In this document: piece after piece, positions 18,945-29,024 of the stretch
How the letters are laid out: each line of letters opens with the position of its first letter
Position numbering within the stretch: position 1 is the stretch's first letter
DNA from: Pseudomonas libanensis
GTDB lineage: Bacteria; Pseudomonadota; Gammaproteobacteria; Pseudomonadales; Pseudomonadaceae
Reading direction: 5' to 3'
NCBI RefSeq assembly: GCF_001439685.1
Contig: NZ_JYLH01000008.1
Coordinates: 62,001-126,000, forward strand
DNA length: 64,000 nt
The notes under the pieces: generated by a model
The model's database searches: none
Seen by the model: the letters and a program-made list of their open reading frames with translations, nothing else
Told to the model about the DNA's origin: nothing
Position numbers and translations under genes: made by a program

Positions 18945-20414
18945 ATGTCCATTAGCTCCACCATCAAGTCCATTCAGGACATCATGCGTAAAGACGTTGG
19001 CGTAGACGGCGACGCCCAGCGCATCGGACAGTTGGTTTGGCTACTGTTCCTGAAAATCTTCGATGACCGCGAGCTGGAATGGGAGCTGATGGACGACAAC
19101 TACTGCTCGCCCATTCCCGAAAGTTGCCGCTGGCGTACCTGGGCAGCCGATCCGGAAGGCATGACCGGCGAGGCGCTGAAGGACTTTATCGACAATAACT
19201 TGTTCCCCCAGTTGCAGAACCTTCATGAGTACAGCAACACGCCGTCGGCCTTTGTGGTGCGCAGCGTGTTTGAAGACGCGTATAACTACATGAAGTCCGG
19301 GCAGTTGCTGCGCCAGGTGATCAATAAGATTCAGGAAGGCGTGGACTTCAATAAAGCCCAGGAGCGCCACGAGTTCGGCAACCTCTACGAGCAGCTGCTG
19401 CGAGACCTGCAGAACGCGGGTAACGCCGGCGAGTTCTACACCCCGCGCCCAGTCACTGAATTTATGGTGCGCATGGTCGACCCCAAGCTGGACGAGAAGG
19501 TCATGGATCCGGCCTGCGGAACAGGCGGCTTCCTCACCTGCGCCATCGAACACAAACGCAACCGCTATGTAAAAACCGCCGAAGACGAACGCACCCTGCA
19601 GACCAGCATTTTCGGCGTGGAGAAAAAACCGCTACCGCACCTGCTGGCCACCACTAACATGATCCTGCACGGCATCGAGGTGCCCAACCAGATTCGCCAC
19701 GACAACACCCTGAGCAGACCGCTGATCAGCTGGGGCCCGAGTGAGCGCGTGCACTGCATCGTTGCCAACCCGCCGTTCGGCGGCATGGAAGAAGATGGCA
19801 TCGAAACCAACTTCCCTGCTGCCTTCCGCACTCGCGAAACCGCCGACCTGTTTTTGGTGCTGATCATGCAGTTGCTCAAAGACGGTGGCCGCGCCGCTGT
19901 GGTACTGCCCGATGGCTTCTTGTTTGGCGAAGGCATCAAAAGCCGGATCAAGGAAAAGCTGCTGACCGAGTGCAACCTGCACACCATCGTTCGCCTACCC
20001 AACGGCGTATTCAACCCCTACACCAGCATCAAGACCAACCTGCTGTTCTTCACCAAGGGCACGCCGACCAAACAGGTGTGGTTCTACGAACACCAGTACC
20101 CGGCAGGCGTTAAGAACTACTCCAAAACTCGCCCCATGCGTATCGAAGAGTTCTCCGTCGAAGAGCAATGGTGGGGCAGCGAGGCGGACGGCTTTGCCGC
20201 GCGGATGGAGAACGAATTTTCCTGGAAGGTCGGCGTCGAAGAGCTGCAGGCGCGTAACTGGAATCTAGACTGCAAAAACCCGCATATCGGCGAGCAAATC
20301 AGCCACGACCCGGACAAATTACTGCGTAAATACGCCAAGCTGCAAGGCGAGATTAGCGATCTGCGCGATCAGCTCAAAGTGGTACTGGCCGAAGCCCTGG
20401 AGCGCCAGGCATGA
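18945..20414 (+). CDS. hsdM: Type I N6-adenine methyltransferase subunit (HsdM)
   Basis: Methylates adenine in the recognition sequence using S-adenosylmethionine; two copies join one HsdS. The 489 residues have the helical HsdM N-domain (about 1-140), the SAM motif DPACGTGGF (about 187) and the catalytic NPPFGG (about 274, NPPF class). The C-terminal helix that contacts HsdS ends at the TGA overlapping the hsdS ATG (ATGA, 20411-20414), so M and S are translationally coupled. It lies 87 bases behind hsdR. Confidence 0.96.
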   Translation: MSISSTIKSIQDIMRKDVGVDGDAQRIGQLVWLLFLKIFDDRELEWELMDDNYCSPIPESCRWRTWAADPEGMTGEALKDFIDNNLFPQLQNLHEYSNTPSAFVVRSVFEDAYNYMKSGQLLRQVINKIQEGVDFNKAQERHEFGNLYEQLLRDLQNAGNAGEFYTPRPVTEFMVRMVDPKLDEKVMDPACGTGGFLTCAIEHKRNRYVKTAEDERTLQTSIFGVEKKPLPHLLATTNMILHGIEVPNQIRHDNTLSRPLISWGPSERVHCIVANPPFGGMEEDGIETNFPAAFRTRETADLFLVLIMQLLKDGGRAAVVLPDGFLFGEGIKSRIKEKLLTECNLHTIVRLPNGVFNPYTSIKTNLLFFTKGTPTKQVWFYEHQYPAGVKNYSKTRPMRIEEFSVEEQWWGSEADGFAARMENEFSWKVGVEELQARNWNLDCKNPHIGEQISHDPDKLLRKYAKLQGEISDLRDQLKVVLAEALERQA

Positions 20415-22741
20415 CCGTGCTGTTGACCGAGAATCTGCCACTGCTCTCAGGCGCGCCAGACGGAATAAAAAAGCTCCGTGAGCTGATTCTGGAGCTAGCT
20501 GTGCGTGGAAAGTTGGTACCGCAAGATCCGAATGATGAACCAGCCGGTGAGTTGCTAAAAAGCATTACGGCAGAACAATTACGATTGATGGTTGAGGAAG
20601 GTTTACGTACCAAGGCGCAAACCGAAGTTCCACAAAAAGACCAGTATCTTAAAATTAGTTCCGGCTGGGCATATTCCCGACTTGGAAATCTTGCTCGCTT
20701 TATTGATTACCGCGGCAGGACGCCTACCAAAACCAGCTCAGGGATTCCACTAATTACTGCTAAGAATGTGCGATCAGGCTTTATCAGCCGCGAACCACAA
20801 GAATTCATAGCCAAGAATGAATACTCGTCATGGATGACTAGAGGTTTTCCTCGGCTAGGCGACTTACTTTTCACCACCGAAGCACCGATGGGCAACGTTG
20901 CGCTGGTTAACATATCCGAACAATTTGCATTAGCTCAGAGAGTAATTTGTTTTCAACTGCATGAGATAAGTATCGGACCATTTCTAAAGCTCGCCATGAT
21001 GTCATCCACGTTCCAAAGGCAGCTCCTAGAAGTAGCAACAGGAATGACAGCAACCGGAGTAAAGTCCTCTCGATTAAAAGAGATTCCAGTTCCTCTTCCT
21101 CCGCTAGCCGAACAACATCGCATCGTCGCCAAAGTCGATGAGCTTATGACCCTGTGCGACCGCATGGAAGCCCAGCAGGCTGATTCCGAAAGCGCCCACG
21201 CCCAACTGGTGCAAGTACTGCTCGACAGTCTGACTCAAACCAGCGACGCCACCGACTTCGCCACCAACTGGCAGCGCCTGGCTGAACACTTCCACACCTT
21301 GTTCACCACCGAGCCCAGCATCGACGCCCTCAAACAAACCCTGCTGCAACTTGCAGTTATGGGAAAACTGGTGCCGCAAGATCCCAACGATGAACCGGCT
21401 AGTGAACTGCTCAAGCGCATTGCCGAGGAAAAGTCACGGTTGGTGGCGAAAGGCAAGCTCAAGAAGCAGAAATCATTGCCAGACGTCGACGAAGAGGAAA
21501 AACCGTATGCTTTGCCCTCAAGCTGGAAATGGGCGCGCTTCGACTCCGTCTCAAATACCCGTCTTGGGAAGATGCTTGATAAAGCCAAGAACAAGGGCGA
21601 ACTTCGACCATATCTTCGCAATACCAACGTTCAATGGTTTAATTTTGAAATCGACGATCTCAAAAGCATGCGATTCGAAGAGCATGAGCTCGATGAATAT
21701 CGAGTTACTCCTGGCGATTTAGTAATTTGCGAAGGAGGAGAACCTGGACGGTGTGCTGTCTGGGAGGGCGAAGTTGAAGATATGTTCATCCAGAAAGCAC
21801 TGCATCGTGCTCGGCCCTGGCTTGGTATTTCGCCTTTTTTCCTTCAGTCTTGCTTGAAGGCAGCTGCTAACTCTGGATATCTGAATCAGTTCTTCACCGG
21901 AGCTACGATAAAACACTTCTCCGGCGAAAAGTTGGCGAAGTATCCAGTACCGCTTCCCCCTCTTGCCGAACAATACCGCATTGTCGCCAAGGTCAATCAA
22001 CTCATAGCCCTCTGCGACCGACTCAAAACCCGCCTAACCCAGAGCCGTCAACTGAACGAACAGTTGACTAGCACCCTGGTCGAGCGTGCCCTTGCAGAAG
22101 ACGCCCTACAGGCCCCCATTGCCACAGACCGGCAAACAACCCGTACCTTGCTCGCAGCAGAAATCACTCATCGTTTGCATAGCCAACGCACCTTCGGCCA
22201 ACGCAAGCTGCAGAAAGTAATTTACCTGGCCGAACACGCGGCCAGGCTCGCAGCTATTCAAGGTGACTACCTGCGCGATGCCGCGGGCCCCCACGATCGC
22301 CAATTGATGAATCAGATTGAAGGTGAGCTGCAAAATCATAAATGGTACGAGCGCATCGAACGCGAGACTGTTGGCTATACCTACCGTCCACTACCACAGG
22401 CCGGGCAACATCAGCAGGCGTATGAGAACGCATGGTTGGCCGCAGAACGAGCTTCTATTGAGCAGGTTATCGAGCTGATGCGAGACTGGGATACTGATCG
22501 TTGCGAAATGACTGTGACGCTCTATGCCGCCTGGAATGACTTTATTCTCGAAGGCCGCCCGGTTACCGATGAAGCCATCGTGGACGAAGTCATGCATAGC
22601 TGGAACGACACCAAGCTGCGCTTTGGCAAAATAGAATGGTTGGAGGTGCTCGCAGAGATCAAAAAACACAAGATCCTAATGCCCACCGGCTTTGGCAAGC
22701 GCACCAAAGGCGGCATGCTCAGCTTGCCCGGCTTCGAGTAA
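20411..22741 (+). CDS. hsdS: Type I specificity subunit (HsdS) with an extra C-terminal Panacea-like domain
   Basis: DNA-recognition subunit, unusually long at 776 residues (HsdS is usually about 400-600). Two target-recognition domains occupy about 60-235 and 355-520. Each ends in PLPPLAEQ(H/Y)RIVAKV followed by a coiled coil. Two related linker repeats (GKLVPQDPNDEPA-ELLK) start at about 35 and 320. From about 590 an additional domain begins with RTFGQRKLQKVIYLAEHAARL and AAGPHDRQLMNQIE, resembling DUF4065/Panacea domains known as antitoxins and SocA-type adaptors. That similarity is by eye. The first recognition domain (about 20,640-21,060) is noticeably AT-rich, as expected for horizontally exchanged specificity modules. 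Confidence 0.9.
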   Translation: MTVLLTENLPLLSGAPDGIKKLRELILELAVRGKLVPQDPNDEPAGELLKSITAEQLRLMVEEGLRTKAQTEVPQKDQYLKISSGWAYSRLGNLARFIDYRGRTPTKTSSGIPLITAKNVRSGFISREPQEFIAKNEYSSWMTRGFPRLGDLLFTTEAPMGNVALVNISEQFALAQRVICFQLHEISIGPFLKLAMMSSTFQRQLLEVATGMTATGVKSSRLKEIPVPLPPLAEQHRIVAKVDELMTLCDRMEAQQADSESAHAQLVQVLLDSLTQTSDATDFATNWQRLAEHFHTLFTTEPSIDALKQTLLQLAVMGKLVPQDPNDEPASELLKRIAEEKSRLVAKGKLKKQKSLPDVDEEEKPYALPSSWKWARFDSVSNTRLGKMLDKAKNKGELRPYLRNTNVQWFNFEIDDLKSMRFEEHELDEYRVTPGDLVICEGGEPGRCAVWEGEVEDMFIQKALHRARPWLGISPFFLQSCLKAAANSGYLNQFFTGATIKHFSGEKLAKYPVPLPPLAEQYRIVAKVNQLIALCDRLKTRLTQSRQLNEQLTSTLVERALAEDALQAPIATDRQTTRTLLAAEITHRLHSQRTFGQRKLQKVIYLAEHAARLAAIQGDYLRDAAGPHDRQLMNQIEGELQNHKWYERIERETVGYTYRPLPQAGQHQQAYENAWLAAERASIEQVIELMRDWDTDRCEMTVTLYAAWNDFILEGRPVTDEAIVDEVMHSWNDTKLRFGKIEWLEVLAEIKKHKILMPTGFGKRTKGGMLSLPGFE

Positions 22742-23066
22742 ACAAATAATCCTTTTGGCCGTCCTCTGCAAGGTACGAAGCATATTACTCAATCCAACTT
22801 CTCGCGGTATTCCAGTTGGTATTCCAAATAAATTTACAAACTCATATTAATCAATTAAATCAAATACCTAAAAACTCAGTTCAGATTACCCCGGCCAATG
22901 ATGTGGAGTTTCAATTACCGCGAGCCCCTGACCAGAAGCCGCATCAATATGGCGCTTGGTCCATACCCCGACCTTGGCGACAGCGGCGCCAACCTGCGTG
23001 ATCTATCGCATGACACATGGCGAGAGTCATCGTAGATTTCAGCCACGCGACACGAGGAAGCACTCG
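22742..23066. other. AT-rich gap after hsdS with a possible integrase relic
   Basis: No intact gene is visible. The stretch 22,800-22,880 is AT-rich and contains a short direct repeat (GGTATTCCAGTTGGTATTCCA). One plus-strand frame at about 22,940-23,030 reads RINMALGPYPDLGDSGANLRD, which resembles the N-terminal LGxYPxxSLAxAR segment of P4-type integrases. It is short and ends at a stop, so it is at most a fossil. Confidence 0.4.
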
Positions 23067-23384
23067 ATGGACATTTCGATGCTGCAATCAATCAAGCTAG
23101 AAATCATCTCAGCCACAGGCCTCTCGAGGGATGCCTTGCATATTTATGTAGGTCTGGCATTGCTGATCGCCGCCAGTTGCACCACTCGAAAATCCTTGGG
23201 TTCCTTCAGCAGTTGGCTGGTGGTGTTGGCGGGGGCGAGCCTCATCGAGCTGTTCGATCTTATGGATGATAAGGCGAGCCTGGGATACTGGCGGTGGGCC
23301 GCGAGCCTCCATGACATCGCCAACACATTGTTCTGGCCAACGGTTCTGGTCGTGGTCTATCGCTTCAGGTTGATTAAGCCCTGA
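23067..23384 (+). CDS. Small membrane protein, hypothetical
   Basis: A 105-residue protein with about three hydrophobic segments (IYVGLALLIAASC, SWLVVLAGASLIELFDL, IANTLFWPTVLVVVYRF). The ATG at 23067 is chosen because GAGGAAG stands at proper distance; the frame continues upstream without support. I recognise no functional family. It sits alone between the restriction system and phzH, converging on phzH. Confidence 0.7.
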   Translation: MDISMLQSIKLEIISATGLSRDALHIYVGLALLIAASCTTRKSLGSFSSWLVVLAGASLIELFDLMDDKASLGYWRWAASLHDIANTLFWPTVLVVVYRFRLIKP

Positions 23385-23575
23385 CCAGCGGCTTACTGAT
23401 TGCATTCTGCGCCACCTGCGCTCGCACTATGTGATGCCCGACTTTGCGGGCACAGGCGTGGACAATCGGTCGCTCGCGTGCCGGCCTGGGCGATAAGCGT
23501 CTAAGCCAGATAGCCTGTAAGCCACAGGCATACCCGGTACCCGACCGGAACTGCCGTGGCTACCTCAGGCTCGTA

Positions 23576-25408
23576 TCAGACCGACATCCGGTGCAAGCGC
23601 AGCCAGGCCTCCAGCGCCAGCGCGGTTTCCAGGCTGTGTCTGCTCATTTGCGTATTGAAGTTGCCCTCGGGCTGGCGCAGTTCCTCGGCCATATGGGCGT
23701 GGGATACGATACCAAACACCGCGTTCCCCGGGTCCTGCAGAAGCCGCCGTGCACTCTGGCGAAGGAAGCGTTCGTAGCCCAGGTCGGCTGAGGTCGGATA
23801 GGGACTCTTCCTGCGTTTGAGCACCGCCTCCGGTACGAAGTCGGCACAGGCCTGCTTGAGCAGCCATTTCTCCTCGCCATCCTTGCTCTTGATCGACCAA
23901 GGCACATTGTAGACGTACTCGACCAATTCGTGATCGGTGAACGGCACACGTACCTCGAGGCCGTTGCACATGCTCAGGCGGTCCTTGCGATCCAGCAGCA
24001 GCACCATCCACCGCTTCAGGTGCATGTGGCAAAGCTCGCGCATCCGGCGCTCGTATGGACTATCTTGTACCAGGTGTTCTACCTGTCGCAGCGCATCGTC
24101 ATAGCTTGCCTTTTGGTACTTGGCGAGATCGCATAGGCGGTTGAAGTCGGCATTGATAAAACCGGACGGCAACTGCACCCGTGACGACCACGGAAAGCAC
24201 GCGGACGCCACGACTTTGGGATCGCGGAACCAGCCATAGCCACCGAAGACCTCATCGGCCCCCTCCCCCGAGATTGCCACCGTCGAGTGCTTGCGAATCT
24301 CCCTGAACAATAGATTCAACGAGGTATCCATGTCGCCGAAGGTGAAAGGCACGTCCTTGGCGCGGAATACCTCCTCGCGTGCCATCTCGGAGATCAGTTC
24401 CTCGTTGTCGATGAGGACGGTCTGGTGCCGGCTCCCGATGAATTTCGCGGCCAACACGGCAAAGGGCTGGTCCTGATCGGGACGCAGGTCGTCGCTCTTG
24501 AACTGCTCGGACTGGCCAGTGAAGTCCACCGAAAAGGAATTGATATTCCCGCCGGTCTTCGCCTTTACAATACGCTGCGCAATGGCCGTGAGGGCGGTGG
24601 AGTCTAGTCCGCCGGAGAGCAGCGAGCACACGGGAACGTCGGCATGCAACTGCGAACCCAACGCGTGGGTGACTAACTCGCGGGTCCGTTGCACTGTCGT
24701 CTGCAGGTCGTCCTGGTGCTCCTGACGGCGTACCTTCCAGTAGCACTGGATCTTCACCTGCCCATTGGGGCGCCAGGACAAGAGGTGGCCGGGAAGCAAC
24801 TCCATCAGATTTCTGAAAGGTGTCTGAACGGTCCCCTTCGACAGCGCGAGCACGTCGACCAACCCCGTCACATCCAACGCCGTAGTGAACTCTGGGTGAG
24901 CCAGAATGGCCTTAATCTCTGAGCCGAAGAGCAGCCCTTCACGATGCCGGGCATAGAACAGCGGCTTGATCCCAAGGCGATCACGTACCAAGAGCAGGTG
25001 GCCATCGCGCCCGTCGAACAGGGCGAAGGCGAACATGCCTGTCAGGTGTTCACAGCAACGCTCGCCCCATTCCAAGTAGGCATGCAGCACAACCTCGGTA
25101 TCGCTGCGAGTCTGAAACTCATGACCCGCATGTCGTAGCTCGTTGCGCAATTCATCATGATTATAGATCTCCCCAGTGTAGACTAGCGATACCTCCTGGC
25201 CGCCCGAAAAACCATAGACCATTGGCTGGGCACCGCCGGTCAGGTCGATGACCGCCAGCCGCCTATGCCCCAGAAGGGCGTGTCTGTGTTTCCATATGCC
25301 TTCAGCGTCAGGCCCGCGAAGTGCGAGCGTATTGGTCATAGCGTAAATCGCCGGGCTTTCCCCTTCGAGCATACGCGTATAGTCTACCCATCCTGTGAGA
25401 CCGCACAT
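23576..25408 (-). CDS. phzH: PhzH, asparagine-synthetase-like amidotransferase (PCA to phenazine-1-carboxamide)
   Basis: Class II glutamine amidotransferase of 610 residues. The catalytic Cys2 follows the start (MCGLTGW), the GATase domain spans about 1-190, and the synthetase domain carries the PP-loop SGGLDST (about 266) and SGEGADEVFGGYGWF. In P. chlororaphis a gene of the same type, size and place turns phenazine-1-carboxylate into the carboxamide. Position at the 3' end of the phz operon supports that role over asparagine synthesis. The gap to phzG is 198 bases, so it may have its own promoter. Expected product: phenazine-1-carboxamide. Confidence 0.9.
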   Translation of the reverse strand: MCGLTGWVDYTRMLEGESPAIYAMTNTLALRGPDAEGIWKHRHALLGHRRLAVIDLTGGAQPMVYGFSGGQEVSLVYTGEIYNHDELRNELRHAGHEFQTRSDTEVVLHAYLEWGERCCEHLTGMFAFALFDGRDGHLLLVRDRLGIKPLFYARHREGLLFGSEIKAILAHPEFTTALDVTGLVDVLALSKGTVQTPFRNLMELLPGHLLSWRPNGQVKIQCYWKVRRQEHQDDLQTTVQRTRELVTHALGSQLHADVPVCSLLSGGLDSTALTAIAQRIVKAKTGGNINSFSVDFTGQSEQFKSDDLRPDQDQPFAVLAAKFIGSRHQTVLIDNEELISEMAREEVFRAKDVPFTFGDMDTSLNLLFREIRKHSTVAISGEGADEVFGGYGWFRDPKVVASACFPWSSRVQLPSGFINADFNRLCDLAKYQKASYDDALRQVEHLVQDSPYERRMRELCHMHLKRWMVLLLDRKDRLSMCNGLEVRVPFTDHELVEYVYNVPWSIKSKDGEEKWLLKQACADFVPEAVLKRRKSPYPTSADLGYERFLRQSARRLLQDPGNAVFGIVSHAHMAEELRQPEGNFNTQMSRHSLETALALEAWLRLHRMSV

Positions 25409-25606
25409 TTAGTAACTCCTGTAATTAATCATCGATCCATGCCAAATTTGTCGGAACTCTTTAGTTTGAGTAATGCCACCTTGCGCTACCAAAGCGAGTC
25501 GCTGTAAAAAGCGAAGCCATAGTCGCCGTTACCGCAGTAGCAACGGATATATCTCCCCTGACGCCATCCCTCAACGCGGCGGATCTCGTACAAATACATA
25601 CGTTAT

Positions 25607-26275
25607 TCAGGGTTGCAAACGCCGCACCCTCCAGCCTGTATCGCTACGGTCATAGCGCAGCCGCTCATGCAACCGTTCCCGCCCATTCCCCCAGAACTCC
25701 AGCGATTCAAGTCGCAATTCGAACACGCAATACCCCGCGGGTCGCGGCAGTGGACCTTGCAGGTCGGCCAGTTGCCTGGCGGCGTTGCGCATGGCCTGCA
25801 CATCCTCCAGCTCTTCACTCTGGCGAGACACCGATGACATCGGGTGCGTGGCATCAGGGCGCTTGAGCCACGCATCATCAGCCTTGGTATCTGGCAAGCG
25901 CACGGCCTGGCCATTGAGGATGATTTGCTGACTGGTTTCGCGCCAATACAGCACGCCCGAAGCCCAGGGGTTGTGGAGCAGTTCACGGCCTTTCTGGCTG
26001 CCGGCGTGGGTGCTGAACAATACGCCGGTGTCACTGATCTCGCTGATCACCACGATCCGCGTGGAGGGCCGGCCCTGGCTGTCGGCAGTGGCCAGCGCCA
26101 GCGCCCTGGGCTCGCGGATGCCCACGCGGCGCGCACGCTCCAGCCAATTGTGCAGCACGCTCATGGGGTCGGCGGGCAGTGTCTGGTATTCGGGGAACGG
26201 CGCATCCAATGTGCCGGTGAGGGATTCCGACATGCCTTTACCCAGCAGCGGCTTGCCTTGTATTGAGCCGTTCAT
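25607..26275 (-). CDS. phzG: PhzG, FMN-dependent phenazine oxidase
   Basis: Pyridoxamine-phosphate-oxidase-fold flavoprotein of 222 residues that oxidises late tricyclic intermediates to aromatic phenazines. FMN-site segments [12 protein letters not shown] and [24 protein letters not shown] are visible, and the C-terminus [20 protein letters not shown] is typical of PNPOx proteins. The start overlaps the phzF stop as ATGA (26272-26275). The N-terminus [19 protein letters not shown] matches what I know of fluorescent-pseudomonad PhzG. Genuine PdxH is excluded by the operon context. Confidence 0.95.
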   Translation of the reverse strand: MNGSIQGKPLLGKGMSESLTGTLDAPFPEYQTLPADPMSVLHNWLERARRVGIREPRALALATADSQGRPSTRIVVISEISDTGVLFSTHAGSQKGRELLHNPWASGVLYWRETSQQIILNGQAVRLPDTKADDAWLKRPDATHPMSSVSRQSEELEDVQAMRNAARQLADLQGPLPRPAGYCVFELRLESLEFWGNGRERLHERLRYDRSDTGWRVRRLQP

Positions 26276-27108
26276 AGCACGATGGTCCCCCGTCCGAATG
26301 TGACGCCATGACCAGATACCTCGACTCGCGTCAGTTGCTCGGCGCGGCCCTCGGCTTTGGCGAACATCAGTGAAGGGCGGCCGATTTCCACGCCCTGTAA
26401 AATCTCCACTGGCTGGCCGAACTCTATCTGGCCATGGCGCGCCAGATGAATCGCCAATGGTCCGGCGGCGGAGCCTGTGGCCGCATCCTCCACAACGCCG
26501 TAGGCCGGTGAAAACATCCGGCTGCGCCAGCGCCGTCCTGTGCCGGCAAAACAGTTGATCGCCATGTCATGGAAGTTGGAGAGTGCACGGTGGTCGGGGT
26601 GCAGGGCCGATAACGCTTCAATGCTCGGCAGGCCGACAAACACATGGCGCGGGCCGTTGTGATAGATCTCGATGGGAAAGGTCGAGTCACTGATACCCAA
26701 GGCCTCGAGCAATTCAGCGTCGCGACCCAGGGCCGTCCAGGTCGGGATCGGCTGGTCCATGCTGGCGGCGATGACGCTGCCGTTCTGGCGCTCCAGTTCA
26801 AAGGCGATGGTGCCCATCTGGGTTTCCAGATACAGCCGGTGGTTGTCGGTATGTGCTCCCAGGGCAATGGCCGTGCCCAGCAACGGGTGCCCGGCGAAAG
26901 GGAGTTCGTTGACCGGTGTGAATATCCGGATCAGTGCATCTGCGCCGTTGCGCGGCTTGAGCACAAAGGTGGTCTCCGAGAGGTTCATTTCTCGGGCGAT
27001 GCGTTGCATTTGCGCAGGCGGTAAATCATCGGCGTCAAAGAACACCGCGACCGGATTGCCCTCCAGCGGGACGCTGGCAAAGGCGTCGATAATGACGTAG
27101 TTGTGCAT
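26272..27108 (-). CDS. phzF: PhzF, DHHA isomerase
   Basis: Isomerises trans-2,3-dihydro-3-hydroxyanthranilate to the ketone that dimerises into the phenazine ring. The 278 residues keep all the known active-site positions: E45 (MNLSE), H74 (FAGHP), D208 ([11 protein letters not shown]) and S213. It has two PhzF-type diaminopimelate-epimerase-like halves. It begins 2 bases before the phzE stop in reading order and overlaps phzG by 4 bases, so it lies inside a tight operon. Confidence 0.97.
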   Translation of the reverse strand: MHNYVIIDAFASVPLEGNPVAVFFDADDLPPAQMQRIAREMNLSETTFVLKPRNGADALIRIFTPVNELPFAGHPLLGTAIALGAHTDNHRLYLETQMGTIAFELERQNGSVIAASMDQPIPTWTALGRDAELLEALGISDSTFPIEIYHNGPRHVFVGLPSIEALSALHPDHRALSNFHDMAINCFAGTGRRWRSRMFSPAYGVVEDAATGSAAGPLAIHLARHGQIEFGQPVEILQGVEIGRPSLMFAKAEGRAEQLTRVEVSGHGVTFGRGTIVL

Positions 27109-27110
27109 GG

Positions 27111-29024
27111 TTATCTCCCGGCGGCCGAAACGCTGCTGTCGACAGGCGTGTGGATGAGGGCGTGTCGCAGCAGGTCGGCGATGATGCGCGGGCCTTCCTG
27201 GGTCAGGAGCGACTCGGCATGAAACTGCATGGAGGCAAATGCCGGCCCACGCAGGGCATGTACTTCGCCGGTCTCGCTGTCGCGACTGATTTCAACGGTG
27301 CCGATACCGTCGATGTCCAGGCGGTCACTGGAGCTGCGCGCCGCGAACGTGTTGTAGAAACCCACTCGTTCGGCGTTGCCGAACAGGTCGATCTGTTTTT
27401 GCACGCCCTGGTTGGGAACGGCCTTGCGTTGCAACTCCAGGCCCAGGCACAGACTCAACACCTGATGGCTCAGGCACACCGCGAGGAACGGTCGCTGCTG
27501 GCTGAGCAGGGAACGGATGGCCACATGCAGATGGTCGATTTTCGGCAGTTGCACATCGCTCGGGTTGCCAGGACCGGGGCCCATGATCACCAGGTCGAAG
27601 CCATCGAAACTGTACTCATCACTGAAACTGCGCACCGTCACCACCAGCCCGAGAGCCCGCAGCTGTTTGGCGATCATCGAGGTGAACGTGTCTTCGGCGT
27701 CGACGATCAGCACATGGCGGCCACTGAAGTCGGCCTGGGTCTGTTGCCGTTGCTGGCTGTTCATCAGCCAGAAATCCGAGACGTAGGCATTGCGGCTGGC
27801 CAATGCCGCGCGCACCTGCAGGTGGTCGCCGAAGCGTGAGGCAGCCTGGTTTTTCAGCGCGGCGATCAGGCCCGCAGCCTTGGCCCGGCTTTCGGCGGCT
27901 TCGGTCATCGGTTCGGAGTGCCGCACGATGGTCGAACCCACACTGATCCGAACCTGCCCGCGGTTATCGATGTCGGCGGTGCGAATCAGGATCGCCGAAT
28001 CCAGGGTGCGTCCGCCTTTGCCATCGCTGCCGATCAACGCGGCCATGCCACTGTAGTACGCCCTGCCTTGCGGCTCATAGCGCTGGATCACCCGGCAGGC
28101 GCTTTCCAGCGGGCTGCCGGTGACCGTCGGGGCGAACAGGGTTTCGTGCAGGATTTCGCGTACATCACGACGGGTCTTGCCTTCGATGAAGTACTCGGTG
28201 TGCGCCAGATGGGTCATTTCCTTGAGGTATGGACCGAGGACGTGTCCGCCGTCTTCACAAATACGCGCCATCATTTTCAGCTCTTCATCGACCACCATAT
28301 ACAGCTCATCGGCCTCCTTGCGGTCGGCCAGGAAGTCCATGATCTCCGTCAGGCTGGGGCCGGCAGGTGGGTAGCGGTAAGTGCCGCTGATGGGGTTCAT
28401 CACCGCAAGCCCATCCTTGACGCTGATGTGGCGCTCGGGGGACGCACCGACAAAGGTGCGGCTGCCGGTGTGGATGATGAATGTCCAATAGACCCCTTTC
28501 TCCCGTTCCAGCAGATGACGAAAGAACGTCAGCGCACTGGCCGGCTCGTACTCGCTGATCTCCGCCATGAAAGTGCGCTTGATCACGAAGTTGGCGCCTT
28601 CCCCGGAGCCGATTTCGTTGGTGATCACCTGGCTGACGATCTCGGCATAGCTGGCGTCGCTGAGATCGAAGCGTTCGTTATTCAACTGGATCGGCACGTT
28701 GGGCAGTAACGCCAGCATCTGCTCGATGCTGATGGTTTGCTGCTCGGTAATGTTCATCGCCAGCAGCGGCGACTGATCGTCCACCGCCGCAAAGCCCCGT
28801 TCGGCAATCTGGCAGTAGGGAATCAGCGTCAGTACATCCAGGCGAGGGGCACCGATCAAGGGGGCGGGCAAGTCGATATCGGCCAGGACCTGCGGCTGCG
28901 ACATCTCGCCAATCAGCACATTCAGCAGCCCGGGGCCGCTGGATTCCGGACGATACAAGAGGGCAAAGGGCTCGGGCACCGGTTGCAGGATGCGTTCCAT
29001 GAGGCGGGCGGCGGCTTGGCTCAT
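27111..29024 (-). CDS. phzE: PhzE, ADIC synthase (MST fused to glutamine amidotransferase)
   Basis: Converts chorismate plus glutamine to 2-amino-2-desoxyisochorismate, the committed step. The 637-residue fusion has an anthranilate-synthase-like chorismate domain (about 1-400, with [22 protein letters not shown] and [11 protein letters not shown]) and a class I GATase domain from about 435 ([12 protein letters not shown], nucleophile AVCLSHQ, FHAES). The ATG at 29024 ([12 protein letters not shown]) was chosen because it overlaps the phzD stop by 4 bases; 85 further codons upstream are only phzD in another frame. Confidence 0.97.
   Translation of the reverse strand: MSQAAARLMERILQPVPEPFALLYRPESSGPGLLNVLIGEMSQPQVLADIDLPAPLIGAPRLDVLTLIPYCQIAERGFAAVDDQSPLLAMNITEQQTISIEQMLALLPNVPIQLNNERFDLSDASYAEIVSQVITNEIGSGEGANFVIKRTFMAEISEYEPASALTFFRHLLEREKGVYWTFIIHTGSRTFVGASPERHISVKDGLAVMNPISGTYRYPPAGPSLTEIMDFLADRKEADELYMVVDEELKMMARICEDGGHVLGPYLKEMTHLAHTEYFIEGKTRRDVREILHETLFAPTVTGSPLESACRVIQRYEPQGRAYYSGMAALIGSDGKGGRTLDSAILIRTADIDNRGQVRISVGSTIVRHSEPMTEAAESRAKAAGLIAALKNQAASRFGDHLQVRAALASRNAYVSDFWLMNSQQRQQTQADFSGRHVLIVDAEDTFTSMIAKQLRALGLVVTVRSFSDEYSFDGFDLVIMGPGPGNPSDVQLPKIDHLHVAIRSLLSQQRPFLAVCLSHQVLSLCLGLELQRKAVPNQGVQKQIDLFGNAERVGFYNTFAARSSSDRLDIDGIGTVEISRDSETGEVHALRGPAFASMQFHAESLLTQEGPRIIADLLRHALIHTPVDSSVSAAGR

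Noticed and set aside
14255-25600. Duplicate of the tmRNA 3' end as attachment site
   Set aside because: I found no second copy of the CCGGCTCCACCA end or the T-arm sequence in the following block.
25607-26275. PhzG gene as housekeeping pdxH
   Set aside because: Fold is PNPOx, but its place inside the phz operon and overlap with phzF identify it as PhzG.
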